Assembly: GCA_030141605.1 (NCBI GenBank)
Contig: JAQGDQ010000314.1
Location: 124,001 to 188,000 of the forward strand
DNA length: 64,000 nt
Source: Tubiluchus corallicola
Lineage: Eukaryota; Priapulida; Priapulimorpha; Priapulimorphida; Tubiluchidae
Direction: 5' to 3'
Part shown: in pieces, positions 1 to 12,386 of the stretch
Layout: every line of letters begins with the position of its first letter
Numbering within the stretch: the first letter of the stretch is position 1
Program-made: the position numbers and the translations under genes
The notes under the pieces: model-generated
Told to the model about the DNA's origin: nothing
Database searches by the model: none
What the model saw: the letters and a program-made list of their open reading frames with translations, nothing else

Positions 1-2097
1 AGTGATTAAAGTAATTCCATTAATATTTAGTTCACGATTTTATTATGGGCAAAAATTCTTTTAAATAAGTCTTTGCAACCCATTAGTATTTCAAAAAACT
101 TGTTGGACAACATTTAGGGCGTTTTTTAATCTACATTTTTAAGAATGCTCTGTTCGCTTTTAATTGTGACCATGTTTTGTACAAGCTTCGATAAAAACTC
201 AAGCTACACGTTGAATTTCTAAACGTTGTAAAACACCCAGCGGGCATCGGTCTTTAAAGGTAAAGTCTAATTTCTAAACATCACAACCCAGTATACATAA
301 CTATAGAAGATCCGTACTAGTTGGAGTAGATGTAGTAACAGAATTCCACAAAAGCCTTTTGTTGTCTGTGAAATCTTTGACATCACAAAGCCAAGAAAGT
401 GCGAATCTGGTTAAAGAGGAATGTGATTTTACCTTTCAATAGCAAGAACGGGTTAGAGGCGCTTGCCGCGCTACAGGAGGTGAAAGCAACCTGTGAAGAG
501 GAAAAGTTATCCTAAGAGATGCCTAACTGAGCATTAAGAGCCAGTCAAACTGGCGTAAGTCTACTTATTTATTACTGGGCCCGGGAAAGATTTTTGGGTA
601 AGGTTCGTAGCCAAGAAAAAAAGGAGCAAAGCACATGGAGAGAGAAAGGGAGGGGGAGGTTTTAAGAAGAGAAGCTTTTTTATGTTTCAATGTTGAAGTA
701 TTAGCACACTTTGGAGAGAAACAAATCATTTCAATTATCGGTTTTTCTTCAGAGTGTTAAGGATTTTTTTTGCAAGGTCGTTCTTTTAAACAAATAAGAA
801 AGCCTATTCTCTTTCTTTCTGTGTTCCAGATAAAGTTCTCTGTAGTAACAAAGGGTTTTACGGATTAGATTTCTAGTTCATGAGCACTGTTATTCATGTC
901 CATTCATTAATGGCGGCTTGAATTTTCTATCGAAAAGCTGATTGGACACTTTTTCTTTTGTCAAGAAATCGTCAGGAATTTAAAGCTTTCAATTTTCTCG
1001 GAGTTTTACGATGGGCGTGGAGGATGTTTCTCACCTTTCTTCCATAAAAACTAATTAGTCTTCTATTTGGTGTGGTTAGTTATGGTTAGCGAACAGCTCC
1101 CTCTTCTAATGTTACGCTTATTTTACTAGATCACACCTCCTAGTAGCCAGATTTGTAAACAAATCTAAACATGTTTCTTGGGTGTAACTGCATCTGGGAT
1201 TAGCGGAGATGGTTATAACGACTCTTTTGTCAGAACCCTTTAAAGAGATAGCCTAGACGTTTAGAGCACTATTACGAACTCTAAGTGGATGTCAGTGGTT
1301 AAGACTGTCTTGGAATGTGATACAGTAATAGTTGCTTTGGTACGTTGGTACTTTGCCAGTTTTTCCCTCTACTCTTTGTAATAGTGCCCCATCATATGAA
1401 TGCATCTGTCCAACGAGTTAGAAGTAGAAGTGTGAAATCGTTATTTTCTTAGAAAATGGATGAAGTAGTTCTAAACTCGATGTTGGGTAACTTCTGAAAA
1501 AACATGCTCAATAGGCCAACCGTTGGGTCGCTAGATTGTGCAGCCACCAGTGTTGTTTTCTTTAAATTGAGAAATAGAACTTTATTGCTTTAGGTATAAG
1601 AGTTTATTCACTTACTAGGCTTGCTAATGGATGTGGCACTGAATCATCTGAATCTCTCATTAGGAAGTTATCAGTCAGTTCAACGGTAGCTGTTTTGCAC
1701 ATCTGTTTGTTTTTAAATGGGGTATAATTTGCCTATAAATTTATAGACTTAATATAAATTTTGAAGTAGATTTGAGTTTCTATGTCACATTCAGGCTTGG
1801 TTTCATAAATTCTAGCATTTGCATGCACGTCAGCTAAAAGATTTATGATATCAATATTTGCCTACACTTACTCATCTAGTTACCTTTACCCAGTGAACTC
1901 ATCTGTACAAACAATCATATTTACAATTGCAGTAAAACTGTTTGATAAGCTATGTAATAATAATTTCGTTTAGGACATAGTCCAGTAACAACACCTTAAA
2001 TAACTCAATACTTATTTCCCCTTTATTATTAGCCTCAGGTAAACCCCATGTGCTTGGTCGAAGAACCAGCGGTATCATTTTTCTGTTTTTGGTATTA

Positions 2098-2162
2098 CTC
2101 GGTCAGGAGTTGAACCCGTGACCTTCGGGTAGGAAGCGATTACGCTACCATTGAGCTTGCCA
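2098..2162 (-). repeat. tRNA-like fragment, probably tRNA-derived SINE
   Basis: Read on the minus strand it starts GGCAAGCTCAATGGTAGCG (A-box-like), continues with an anticodon-arm-like stretch and then CGGGTTCAACTCC (a good B box). The 5' and 3' ends do not pair as an acceptor stem, so a functional tRNA is unlikely. Confidence 0.5.
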
Positions 2163-3325
2163 TTAAAGTTACCTATGGATTGAAACGGAGAGATTTGAAT
2201 GGCCTTCCTAATTTAATAGACAGAGTGTTTACTAAGATTTTTGCTTAAAGTTTCGTATTTCACAACATAATTCAAGGATTACACCTTGCTTTGTATAAAT
2301 TATTGCATATTGCCGTATTTGTTTAAGAAATTTAGGCAAATTTAAACGGTTTAAAATTGACAACAGTGAGCCACGTAGGTCAAAGTTTGCAGCTAAATCC
2401 TGTATAATGTCTTCATTAATAACTGTTAATTGAATGATGTATCAATTATCCTGTCCTGAATAATATAATGTCTATGTGACATTAAGGGCACCAGAATACT
2501 GATCAGGGCTGACCCTAGACAACGACTGTTTTTTGCAGTTCTACAGTTTAGCTTTTTTCAAATTTAAAAACTACACTGTGGCCGGCAATCTATTATGACA
2601 TGGGTGAATTAAAGTTTCAAAGGTTTTCAGTGTTTTTGATGAAAGGGAGTACAAACGAACTTCCTGTTTTTACAGCCTTCCGGCTTCATGCCTTAACAAA
2701 ATGTTCTGTTAATTGTCGAGCAGAAAGTTGTTTATTTTTTGTGAACCTTTTTCAGTTTTTTCAACGGTTTTTCCAGCGAATTTTGCTTCTAAAGACGCTT
2801 TTCTTATCTTTTGCATGAACTATGGATCACCTATTGCCAGTCTTGAATTTTGACAGTCAGTTTGATTCACACCGCACCCCACATGAATGCGAATAACGTA
2901 GCGTAGCTCTGGGGTACAACTAGAGCTTGTTTATTGACACTGCAGAAAAATTAAATTCATAACTTGGTCTGACAGTGAACTGTCATACTGAGTATAAAAC
3001 GTTGGTGCTTTGTGGCCTAAATATTTGGCGATCTCATCTGAGAATCGTTAATTCGAAGCTTTTCTGTGTGTAAAAGAAAATATTTCTTGTTATTAATTAT
3101 TAGCTCACGTCTTGGATTTACAATAGGTTATGCGGGCAGTGAATGTAGCTTGAAATTCTTAATTTTATCTTAAAGTAAATTGTGGTTTTGCCGCTAGCAG
3201 TAAGGGAAACGTTTAAATTTTGTGTTGTATCTGAAGTTATTGTGATCTTTTCGGTGAGCAATGTTCTTGTTTCTTGAGCATTTTGTAAGGTATCCTGTGG
3301 CTTACTGAGGTTCCGGAGTCACATT

Positions 3326-3395
3326 GCTGCGTTGACTGCAAAAGTTAAGCAGTGCTAAGCCTAATTATTAAATTGCTGGGTGATTACCAAACTGC
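3326..3395 (+). repeat. 5S rRNA-like fragment (possible SINE3-type remnant)
   Basis: AAGTTAAGCAGTGCTAAGCC followed 12 nt later by ATTGCTGGGTGATTACC follows the order of the internal 5S rRNA promoter (AAGCTAAGCAG...GGGCC, then ACTTGGATGGGTGACC). It is too divergent to be a 5S gene. Confidence 0.35.
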
Positions 3396-5094
3396 TTTTG
3401 AGTGGTTCGTCTGCCATACTTCACCCAGATATTTCTTTCTTATGAGGTTTATGCTGGATTATGACTTAAACTTTCAAATCTATGCTTGCAATGTGGAAAA
3501 CCTTGAAGTGTTTGGCATAGGCTAAAATTCGGTGAAATGTAACATATGATGTGTTACCAGCGTACTTCTGCAAAAGTTAAACGTGCAAATCTTCGAATTT
3601 ATATTGTTGGTAATCTGATTTGGGTTAAGAAATTGTTTTCATTGTCATTTTTGTTGTCTATGTTTATTTAATGTGCAAATAATCATAATGCAAATCTTCT
3701 CTTTTATGATGTGCTTTACGAAAAGATTTTCTGGACAGTTTCCGAGCTGTTCAGTTATTTTTGTGGGTCCGCCCCTAGATTTAGTTTGGTGAAAGTTTTC
3801 GCGCCACATTATGTGGTAAAAACAACAATCATTCTAATCCGAAATTTGTATCACTTGGTTAGATTTATTATTAGAAGTCGCAGCAAGACCTTGATGATGT
3901 TTATTATTTCTTCCTAATTCGGATTCAGTTCGTGTTTGTTTCTGAGCAGGGCAACAAGTGTAACATCTAGGGGCATGGGAGGTGGAAAACCAATTTAACT
4001 GCTTTGTTCAAGTTTCTACGCAAGTGTTGTGTCGTTTAACAGTCAGCGTTCCTTCATTCTTAACGTGAAATTATGGTCTTGCTCAGGGTGTGATCATGGG
4101 ACCATGGACAGGTCCGTGCCTGCAGGGTATGCCAGGGTGGTAGGACTAGTATTGGAGCTGACAGTAATGTCACTTCGTGTTTGTACTTAGTTGAGTGGGA
4201 GTGTAAATTTGCGTGTTAAACAATGATGCTTTAGGTGGTAGATTTGGAATCACTTAGTGGAGTGTATTGGTAGCGAATTTTGACAGTTCTATGGGGAAGT
4301 TCTAGCGGATACCTGGAGTTATTGTGCGCATTAACCTGATCTTGTTGGACACGTTCTTCTTCCTTCTTAACGTTTCACTTACTAGAAGTTAGAACTTCAG
4401 TTGAAGGTGTTAATGAGTAGCTACGGTTGGCTTACCTTAATGAGTTCTTCGAGTGGTAATTCGTCAGAGTTCTGCTTCTTCATCAGCTTATTTTTGTTGG
4501 GTGCATTTTTTCTGAGCTTTTCAACAATCTTATTGACAAATGGTATCTAAATTCACCAGTGCCGTAAAGGAGTTCATCTGTTTTGTGTATTGGACTTCTT
4601 TAATTGGCACAGTTTTTCGTCTTTGCCGTGCATTTCAATAGCAGATATTGAATTTTTGCATAAAACTAAAGTGGAATTCAAATCTGATTTCAAAATAAGT
4701 GTGAGCACAGTCAGACAAGCAGCCATCATGAGTCGTGTTATTGTTAGAAAATTGTTTTGTTTTAGTTAGGCCTGGAAAAGTGGCTTCAATTAAGAGGAGT
4801 TTGTAATGGGAAAGTATTCCAGCTGATACATACCTGTATGCGTGTATATACTGCTTCCCACACCTGATCTTTTTGGATTAGTTTGAGGAATATGGCCGTT
4901 CCTTAAAAGCAAAAGTACAGATACGTCAGTTAACTGAGCAAACGTGACGTTAAACGTGTATTGTCAGCATTTAATAGTGAATCTATGAGATCTTATTAAT
5001 CTGTATACATATGAACAATGTGATATATGAACAAGTTTAGAGTTGTACTAAATCACGTGGATTGGTGAGTGTGTTCACACTGTAAACGATCACC

Positions 5095-5220
5095 ATGAGT
5101 CTACGATTGAGAAAGAACAGCAAGTCACACCAGTCAATGGTGTCGTTGTTCGAGATAGATCCAAAATCTACCCTTCGCCGGATCTCAAAGAGCTGCGAGA
5201 ATCTAATGGCATCACTCAAT
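5095..5220 (+). CDS. FRMD4: FRMD4 coding exon 1 (residues 1-42, N-terminal extension)
   Basis: ATG in good context (CACCATGA), with an in-frame TAA 12 nt upstream (5083-5085) and no AG acceptor between, so this is an initiator exon. It is open for 42 codons up to AAT|GTAAGT, phase 0, which joins in frame to the exon at 12577. The peptide is basic and Ser-rich and includes LRRISKSCEN, an RRxS basophilic-kinase-type site. Human FRMD4A isoforms begin with a different, shorter leader. Confidence is below that of the FERM exons because no homology supports it, only the start context, donor and phase. Confidence 0.75.
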
Positions 5221-8200
5221 GTAAGTTATCTTCTAAAGGTTATAAATTGTTGATATTGTTGATTTTTCCATGGTTGAAGAAATTTCCTAGCTATAGTTAA
5301 AGAATTTTTCGTGCACTTTTTAAATTTTTGAAGTGAACCAATTATGACCACAAGTAAAAGATTATGTAAAATAGGGTAGTGCGTAAATTTGAAAGTTAGA
5401 ACCAGGGACCTCTGGATAATTACAATGTCTGAGTCAGCAATAAGCTCACGCCTAGTGCCCCACAAGGCTAGCTGTGAGGACATTGTACCCACAGTGTGGG
5501 CATCTACAGTGTGCACGAAAATGATCACAAAAATGGTTTGAGCACTGGCTTTTTTAAAATATGCTTAGTAAGATGATCATTATGTGGTGATAATTCTAAT
5601 TCTTATGAAATATTGCAGCTATTATGGCTAATATATGACTAAGTGTAGTGCAGCTATAAACCTCAAAGGTTCGTCATCCTTTTACAGTAACTCCATTGTG
5701 CTGCAGATTGTACTGTTGCATAATGTCTTTCTGTTCAAAGCCTTTTTAAATATTATTTCTAGTGGATTTCGTGACTTCGAGAAATAAATTCTCCAACGGC
5801 TTGAAATTTGAACAAGATTTGAACACATTATATCAGTTGACATAAGGTATTTGTGAGGTGAACACGTGACATGGAACAAGGCTGTTAAATATTCCACACA
5901 GATTCCTGTTTCACAATACTTAAGTTAAGCTTATTTTGGAGTTGTTTTATCAACACTGTTTCAATTTGTTAACACTTTGTAAATAGACGGTTTAGGCGAG
6001 GGTGGTTGTTTCAGCGAAAATTACACAGAGAAGTCACGTGCTTAAGTATATGAATCGCCGTTTTGGTTTGTTTTCTGTGACAATAGCATATTTAAATAGT
6101 TTGTAATACATTTAATATACAGCGCTGTTTTTAATTGGTTTTCTGTCAGAGCAATGTCTGAAGTTTGTTGTTGTTTTTGTTTGTCTTCATTGTCATGAAC
6201 GTCTGATGAATTTTAAAGTAGCTTTAGCCTGTAGGCCAAAATGAAATTTTAAGTATAGAATTATAGAATGTACGCCAAATCTAATTCCCTGAATATTTGC
6301 ATCAGATTTTCAAACTTCAAATTCCAAAAACTGAGTTAGAGTTTAGATCCACATTTAACCAAAATTATTTGAAATTTGAAACTTGGTTAAATATGCAGTT
6401 TACACGTTAATTAAATTTTCCCGAACAATCTATCTCGTGGCAGTTACGTAATGTTTTTTTTATCGTACAACTTCGTGAGATAGTCTAGTGCATTGCTTTT
6501 ACCGTATATACTCGCATATAAGCCTACATCGCATATAAGCCGACCCCCTGATTTCAGTATTGTATTTTATAGTTCTAAATTCGGCTTATATGCGAGCATA
6601 TACGGTAATTAATTGTTGGGACCTACATGTGTGTATGTGATGCCATTTAGGTAGCCAATGTTTTTGGTGATTTTAGCCACTCAGATGTTTCTGCTCCTAA
6701 CGTTTTAGAAACATTGGTCCTCAGTTTCATAGTTCATTTTTCGGGAAAGTAAATTTTATTGAGCTGTGAGCAGATGTTGACTTGTTGACGTCCACGGGAC
6801 AGGTGTTGCTTTTTAACATACAAAATCCAGAGCGCAACCGTAGTTCATTATTAAAACATTTCTCAGATCTCATTTGCACAACTCGCCGCACGTTTACACC
6901 ATCGTAAACAAACCAACACATGCAAGCGCGAGTTTATTTTCTTGTCTGTCCAGTATTTTGTTGTGGATTTATTTTTACTGGCCGCCTTGTATGTTTTCCT
7001 AGCTCTACACCACTGGTCAATATTTATCTTAAAGCACCGTGTCGTTACGTTCTGCATATATAAACATAATTTTCTAATCTCAGTAACGTGCTATGTTTAG
7101 AGCGTGGAAATCTACACACATCTTGTACTAATAATAAGACATTGGCAGTCGGGCGGTTTATTGCATGTGAGAGCTAAGAATAAACGTGTTTCCTACCGCA
7201 CGCCAACACACTACTGAGTGACTGCTCATTCGTCAAGCAACATGAAACAGTTAGGTGGCATGATGATGATGATGATGATGGCGATGATGATAATGAAGAG
7301 CGGAGGAGGATGACGATGATGTTGATGATGAAAATGATGATAAATGCACTTAGAACTTACTGCTTACTTAATAGTGGTGTAGGTGGTGCTGCTGCTGCTG
7401 ATGGTGGTGGTGATGGTGATGATGATGGTGATACTGGTGATGATGGTGTTACTGGTGTACAAATGGCCTTGACGTTTGGGGGAAGTGTTTTGGCATAATT
7501 GTAAGTTCCTGCTCCTCTCTTCTTGATGGAGGATCCCTTCTGTAAAACATTCTTTTTGATATATTTGTTAGCGTTTCTTGTTTACCTTTTTTAACTTAGA
7601 GTGTTTTGCTGTTGGTTTTTTTTATCCAGAAGTTTATTTTTGGGGTGGTCCTGCTGTCTGGGCCTTTGTACCTAATGAGATATAAGTTTATGAGTGTTAT
7701 GTCCCTAATTTTTTTCTATGGTCGTTTCGTGGCGTAACATTAGCTCTTAGTAGTCCAGAGTCTGTACCCTTTGCTTGTTTTGATGTTTTTCCTTTCTGAG
7801 ATTTTTTTCTTCAAGGTATTTAAAATTTGCAATATAAGTTTATCAGAGATAAGTGAAATAGTGACAACCAACTTATGCATTTATCATTGCCAAATATTAA
7901 CGTAAACTGCTGTTTTTGGTTCAAGTACAACGTCTGTTACAAATGTTTGACTTGAGCAAGCAGTGCTTTTTGTACTTCATAAATGAGCCCGGGCCAGTAA
8001 ACATTTACATTTGAAGCACTCAAGGCAAGCCGCTGACATCGTACACGTTGATGTTTTCGAGTGATATGCGCACACGCTAACATCACGGAAATGTTACTTC
8101 TAGAGTATAAGTGATTTATGGTTCATTAAAATGATGCTGGAGGTTTTAATCGAATTGATATCACGTTCTACGTCATAACCAATCTGACATCAAAGCTAAT

Positions 8201-11200
8201 AAAGGTTGTTTTAATGCAATTAGCGTTAATTTATGTTAATTACTGGAACAGAATTAATTAGCGGTGGCCAAACTTTGGTTGCTGCCAATGTATCACCAGT
8301 TCTGAGTCATCCTTCTCGTCCTCCCAGCATTGTTGGAGGCTAAATTGGGGTACGTAGTTGTACTTTATAACAGATGTTAAGTGGGCTGAAACACTGCTGT
8401 TGCCGCCGCCACTGCCGTTGCCGCTGCTGCTATTGCTGCCCCTACTGCTAATTCCTGTGCCTGTACTACTAACTGCCGCTTATAATATAGGACTTATTAT
8501 AACATTCTTGGAGAGAATAATAACACCGAGAAGCCAGTGACTTTTGCGTAGCCCTTGCATAAGGTTTTCTGTGATATTTGTTAAAGTCATCTCTGCACTT
8601 ATTGGCCTCTTCTGATCATCTTTAGTTTATCACTCGTCAGAGTCTCCAATTTTTTCATTTAACGAGCATTTGATAATTTTGAAAATTTTAAGGCAGGCTG
8701 ATACAGTAGAACAGCAAAAGTTTTTATAACTTCGGTTATGCTCCAGTGCAACACGTGTTAGCGGCAGTTTGTAAACTGAACTGAATTCCTTCCGCATATA
8801 AAAACTCGGGAAGCTGCAGCTCATTAGGGATGAAGATTAGAACATCATTTATAAGCTCAACTTTCAGCGCCTTGTCTGTTGTGTGACCCTATAAATTCTG
8901 GCAAATCTACATTCGCAGTCAGAGGGCGGCAGGCAGTTTACAGGACAAGATAAATTACTTTTTTAGTTTTACTTCTTTTTGTTTAATCCTTTGTTTTTTG
9001 TGAGCCTGCCCATGCAACCTGCCTGTCCTTCTGTTCTGTGTTTTAAATCTTTAACTGATGTTTTGTCTAATCGTCAACTTATATGGTGACCACTGTTCAC
9101 AAAGAATTTGAAGAAAAAGAATGGTTTAGTGGTACTTACCCGCTGTGAATGAGCAGATGACAATTTGCCAAAATTGTACAGCCAGAAATATAAAATTAAT
9201 TGCGGTTAAATTGCTAGCCGCATTCCACAACAGCAAAAACGACTAAACATTTTTGCGTTTTTCACGTTTGTTAAAGTGCTAGCAAAAAACCTATTGCTAG
9301 ACGTTAATAGAAGCAATTGCACAGTGGTGCGGTGCTGATTGTATAGGTATTTATATTTTAATATCGCGGAGTTCGTAATCATTTGCACAGCTTACTTGCA
9401 GGTACTTAATTCAAGTGTAATTAAGGTAGCAGCTGCTTAAAATACCCACTTCGTCACTGATGTAATTCTGTGGTGTATTATTTTGTAGCGATTAGTTCCA
9501 TTATGGTTCTCTTAATGTTATAAGCTCTGTATTATATGCCCGCTGAATTTACCGTGCGTCCGTCCTTCCATTTACAAATGCATTTAGTGAAATCTGTCGC
9601 CTCTCGACGTGCCAAGAATTTTGATCTTGAAATACTGACCATTGACCGCTCTAAGCGGACACCAAGTTACCGTTACTATGTAAATAAACAAGCATAAATG
9701 CACGCTGGCATGTGTTTGTTTAGCAACGAATATTTTTTGATCAGAAACACTAGGCAGGATCATGGAAATTTGTCTAAAAGCCAGATGAACAAAAATTTGC
9801 ATTAGTCTAAAAGGAGATTCAGTTAACACATTTTGAATGTCCAAATCCGAAAGTTAAGCAACATACGAGAGTTGTACTGCACATACCTGGTGTTTTTCCA
9901 GGTAATCTGGAAAATATATGATCTGTATATATAATACGAGTAATTTTTGTCAAGAGCAAGTTTTTTGAACATTTGCAAAGAGCCAGCAAGATCGCGCATT
10001 CAGTATAGAAGTCCTAACGTTTACTTGTGATGTTTTGTTTATGGTATAATGCAAGAAACCCCCACACTTATGTGTGATTTTGTGAAAAAGTACACGAAAA
10101 AGTCCAGTGTTGTTTGAGTTTAGTCCACTGATAATTTAGCAGTTTGTCAGAGAACATGAAAATTCCTGTCTAGTAAGTCTTTATCTAATGTACTGGCTAT
10201 TAGGGAAGGCAAAATGCGCTGTAAACGTGTCCCAAACATAAAACTTCTCGTCCGCCGACAGGTAAAAAGGATGAGTCATACGTTAATTGCCGGTAGATCA
10301 TGTTTGCTTACCTGTGCGATTTTCGTTAAGTCATCGTAGCGGATGCCCGGGGGTTTGGAGGCTAGGAATGCAGAACTTCAACTTAGTCTTTCCTTGGGGT
10401 TCAAATTGCATTTTTGTTTTATCAATAATTGTTTGTTTGTCTATAGTGTTACTATATTTCAGAATTGCCTTGTTTTTGTATTGTATGTATTTTTGGCACT
10501 AATAAATAAATGCTAAATAAATTTTAAATGTGCCGTTAAAGTTAAATAATTTGCAAAATTTATTTATTACCAGTAAGTATCAAGTGGTTAGCGAAGCAGA
10601 TAATGTTGATGTCAGAAAACTATTAAATATTTTGTGAGTAAGATCAAATTTTGTTGGTGCTGGTGTTGACGACTGCAGCAATGGTGATGTTCAACTTTGG
10701 ATGTGATAGTGTTGTATGTAATGTCTAGCATAAATATACAAAATTGTAGTGTTGATGTTGATATTATTTCGCTTTGGAGCACCTTGGATTATTAGACTTT
10801 CAAGTGAAGTTGTGTAATCTCATTCATTTTAGCTATAACTCCCGTTCAGCAAAAAAGGCACCCCACCGGCACAACCTTTCTTCATCAAAACGAATCCAAA
10901 TCCCATCTGCATAATCCCCTGCTCTTTGCGGTAGCTGTGCGTATGTGTGGTGAGCAATCTAACTATCACCATAGCAACAGGAGTCTGAAGATAAAAAATG
11001 CAAAAAGGCTTGCATCCTGTGCAAATAGCTGCTAAGTGAATACTTGGATGCGATTATTTCGAGTGGTACTCAGCTTTGCTGTAAGATAATAATACACCAG
11101 TCTGACCACTGAGACTTTTTACGCGCAAATGAGTGTATAATATCATCAATAGTGGATTACATGTATCCAGTCACTACGTAGCTAGTTAATTAAGCTGGTT

Positions 11201-12117
11201 GCTTGGGTCAGATTTTAGGAACCGGTTGTCGGAAATGATGAAAGAATATTTACCACTTTTCTATGCACTTAAGAACACTAATAGGAGGATGTTGTACTCT
11301 TTTAGCTATCTAATAATAAACGGTAGTTGTCTGACTGCATTAATTTTGGCATTCTTGGCGTACTGTTATTTTTTTCATTACGTATGCACTAGGTATTGCC
11401 TAGCTTGACAATCCTATACGCAAGCATTGGGTTCAAGCCAGTGCCATTCTTCTTTTGAAAATCTCGAATGTTGGTATTTCAATAAAGTTAGCTTGAAACA
11501 CTTTCGCAAATACCGAGCAAAAATAATTTTCTAAATAAATTTAAATGTAATGGGTGACTACTTGGCATTACTAACCTGTCATGGCTGCTTACTGCTTAAC
11601 TTAAATTCGTAAACGTCGTGGCATCGTAGTTTGCCATTAAACATGCGTTATGAGAGGCCCCAGTTTGATAAATGAGACAAGTCATTCTAAAACGCTTATA
11701 GCGAATTCATGACTTTGCGCTCGTTCCTAAACCCTGAGCTTAATGCGCAGATTGTACACTGACCCGCTGTCCTGGACCTGCACCATTCAAAAGTTCGTTA
11801 TGCAAACAGTTTGTTTTCTTCAAATCGAACAAATTGATTTTTAGTTGTTGCCCGACGTGTAATCGTTTTAAAAAACGAATTATTTAACACCATTTAAGCG
11901 GTCCGCCTTAATTGATGGTAGAGCTGGCGATCACGGGCTTTCAGTGAACGTTTAAGTTTGAGCGAAATCAATATTCTATCTCGTATGATCTTATCTATAT
12001 ATTAATTTCGGATGCGTACATATATATATATACGCTAAATTCGCTAAATCCCCGCGCCCCACCTTGTTTAGTACTTGAGACGATATTTAGCATGTCTTAT
12101 CTAGAGTCTAATTGTTA

Positions 12118-12148
<31 letters not shown>

Positions 12149-12344
12149 AGCTTCTCTTCTGAAGTCATTAAGCATACAAAATTAATTATATTAATTAATT
12201 ACAAGAATGGTGCCGTCATCGGAGCTGTAGCCGCGTCGGTTTTACATATGTACTTTATATATATATATAAATTATATACATGTATATATATACAATGAAC
12301 TTATCGATATATTAATTTCGTACATGTATACACACACACACGCG

Positions 12345-12386
<42 letters not shown>

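Larger units (their letters stand above)
1..5094. other. Upstream region, no gene identified
   Basis: No open frame longer than about 70 codons and no exon I can defend. It probably contains the FRMD4 promoter and 5' UTR, but I see no convincing TATA box or paired donor/acceptor. It carries a tRNA-like fragment (2098-2162) and a 5S-like fragment (3326-3395). Confidence 0.5.

Noticed and set aside
2098-2162. Functional tRNA gene
   Set aside because: The B box is good but the acceptor stem does not pair.
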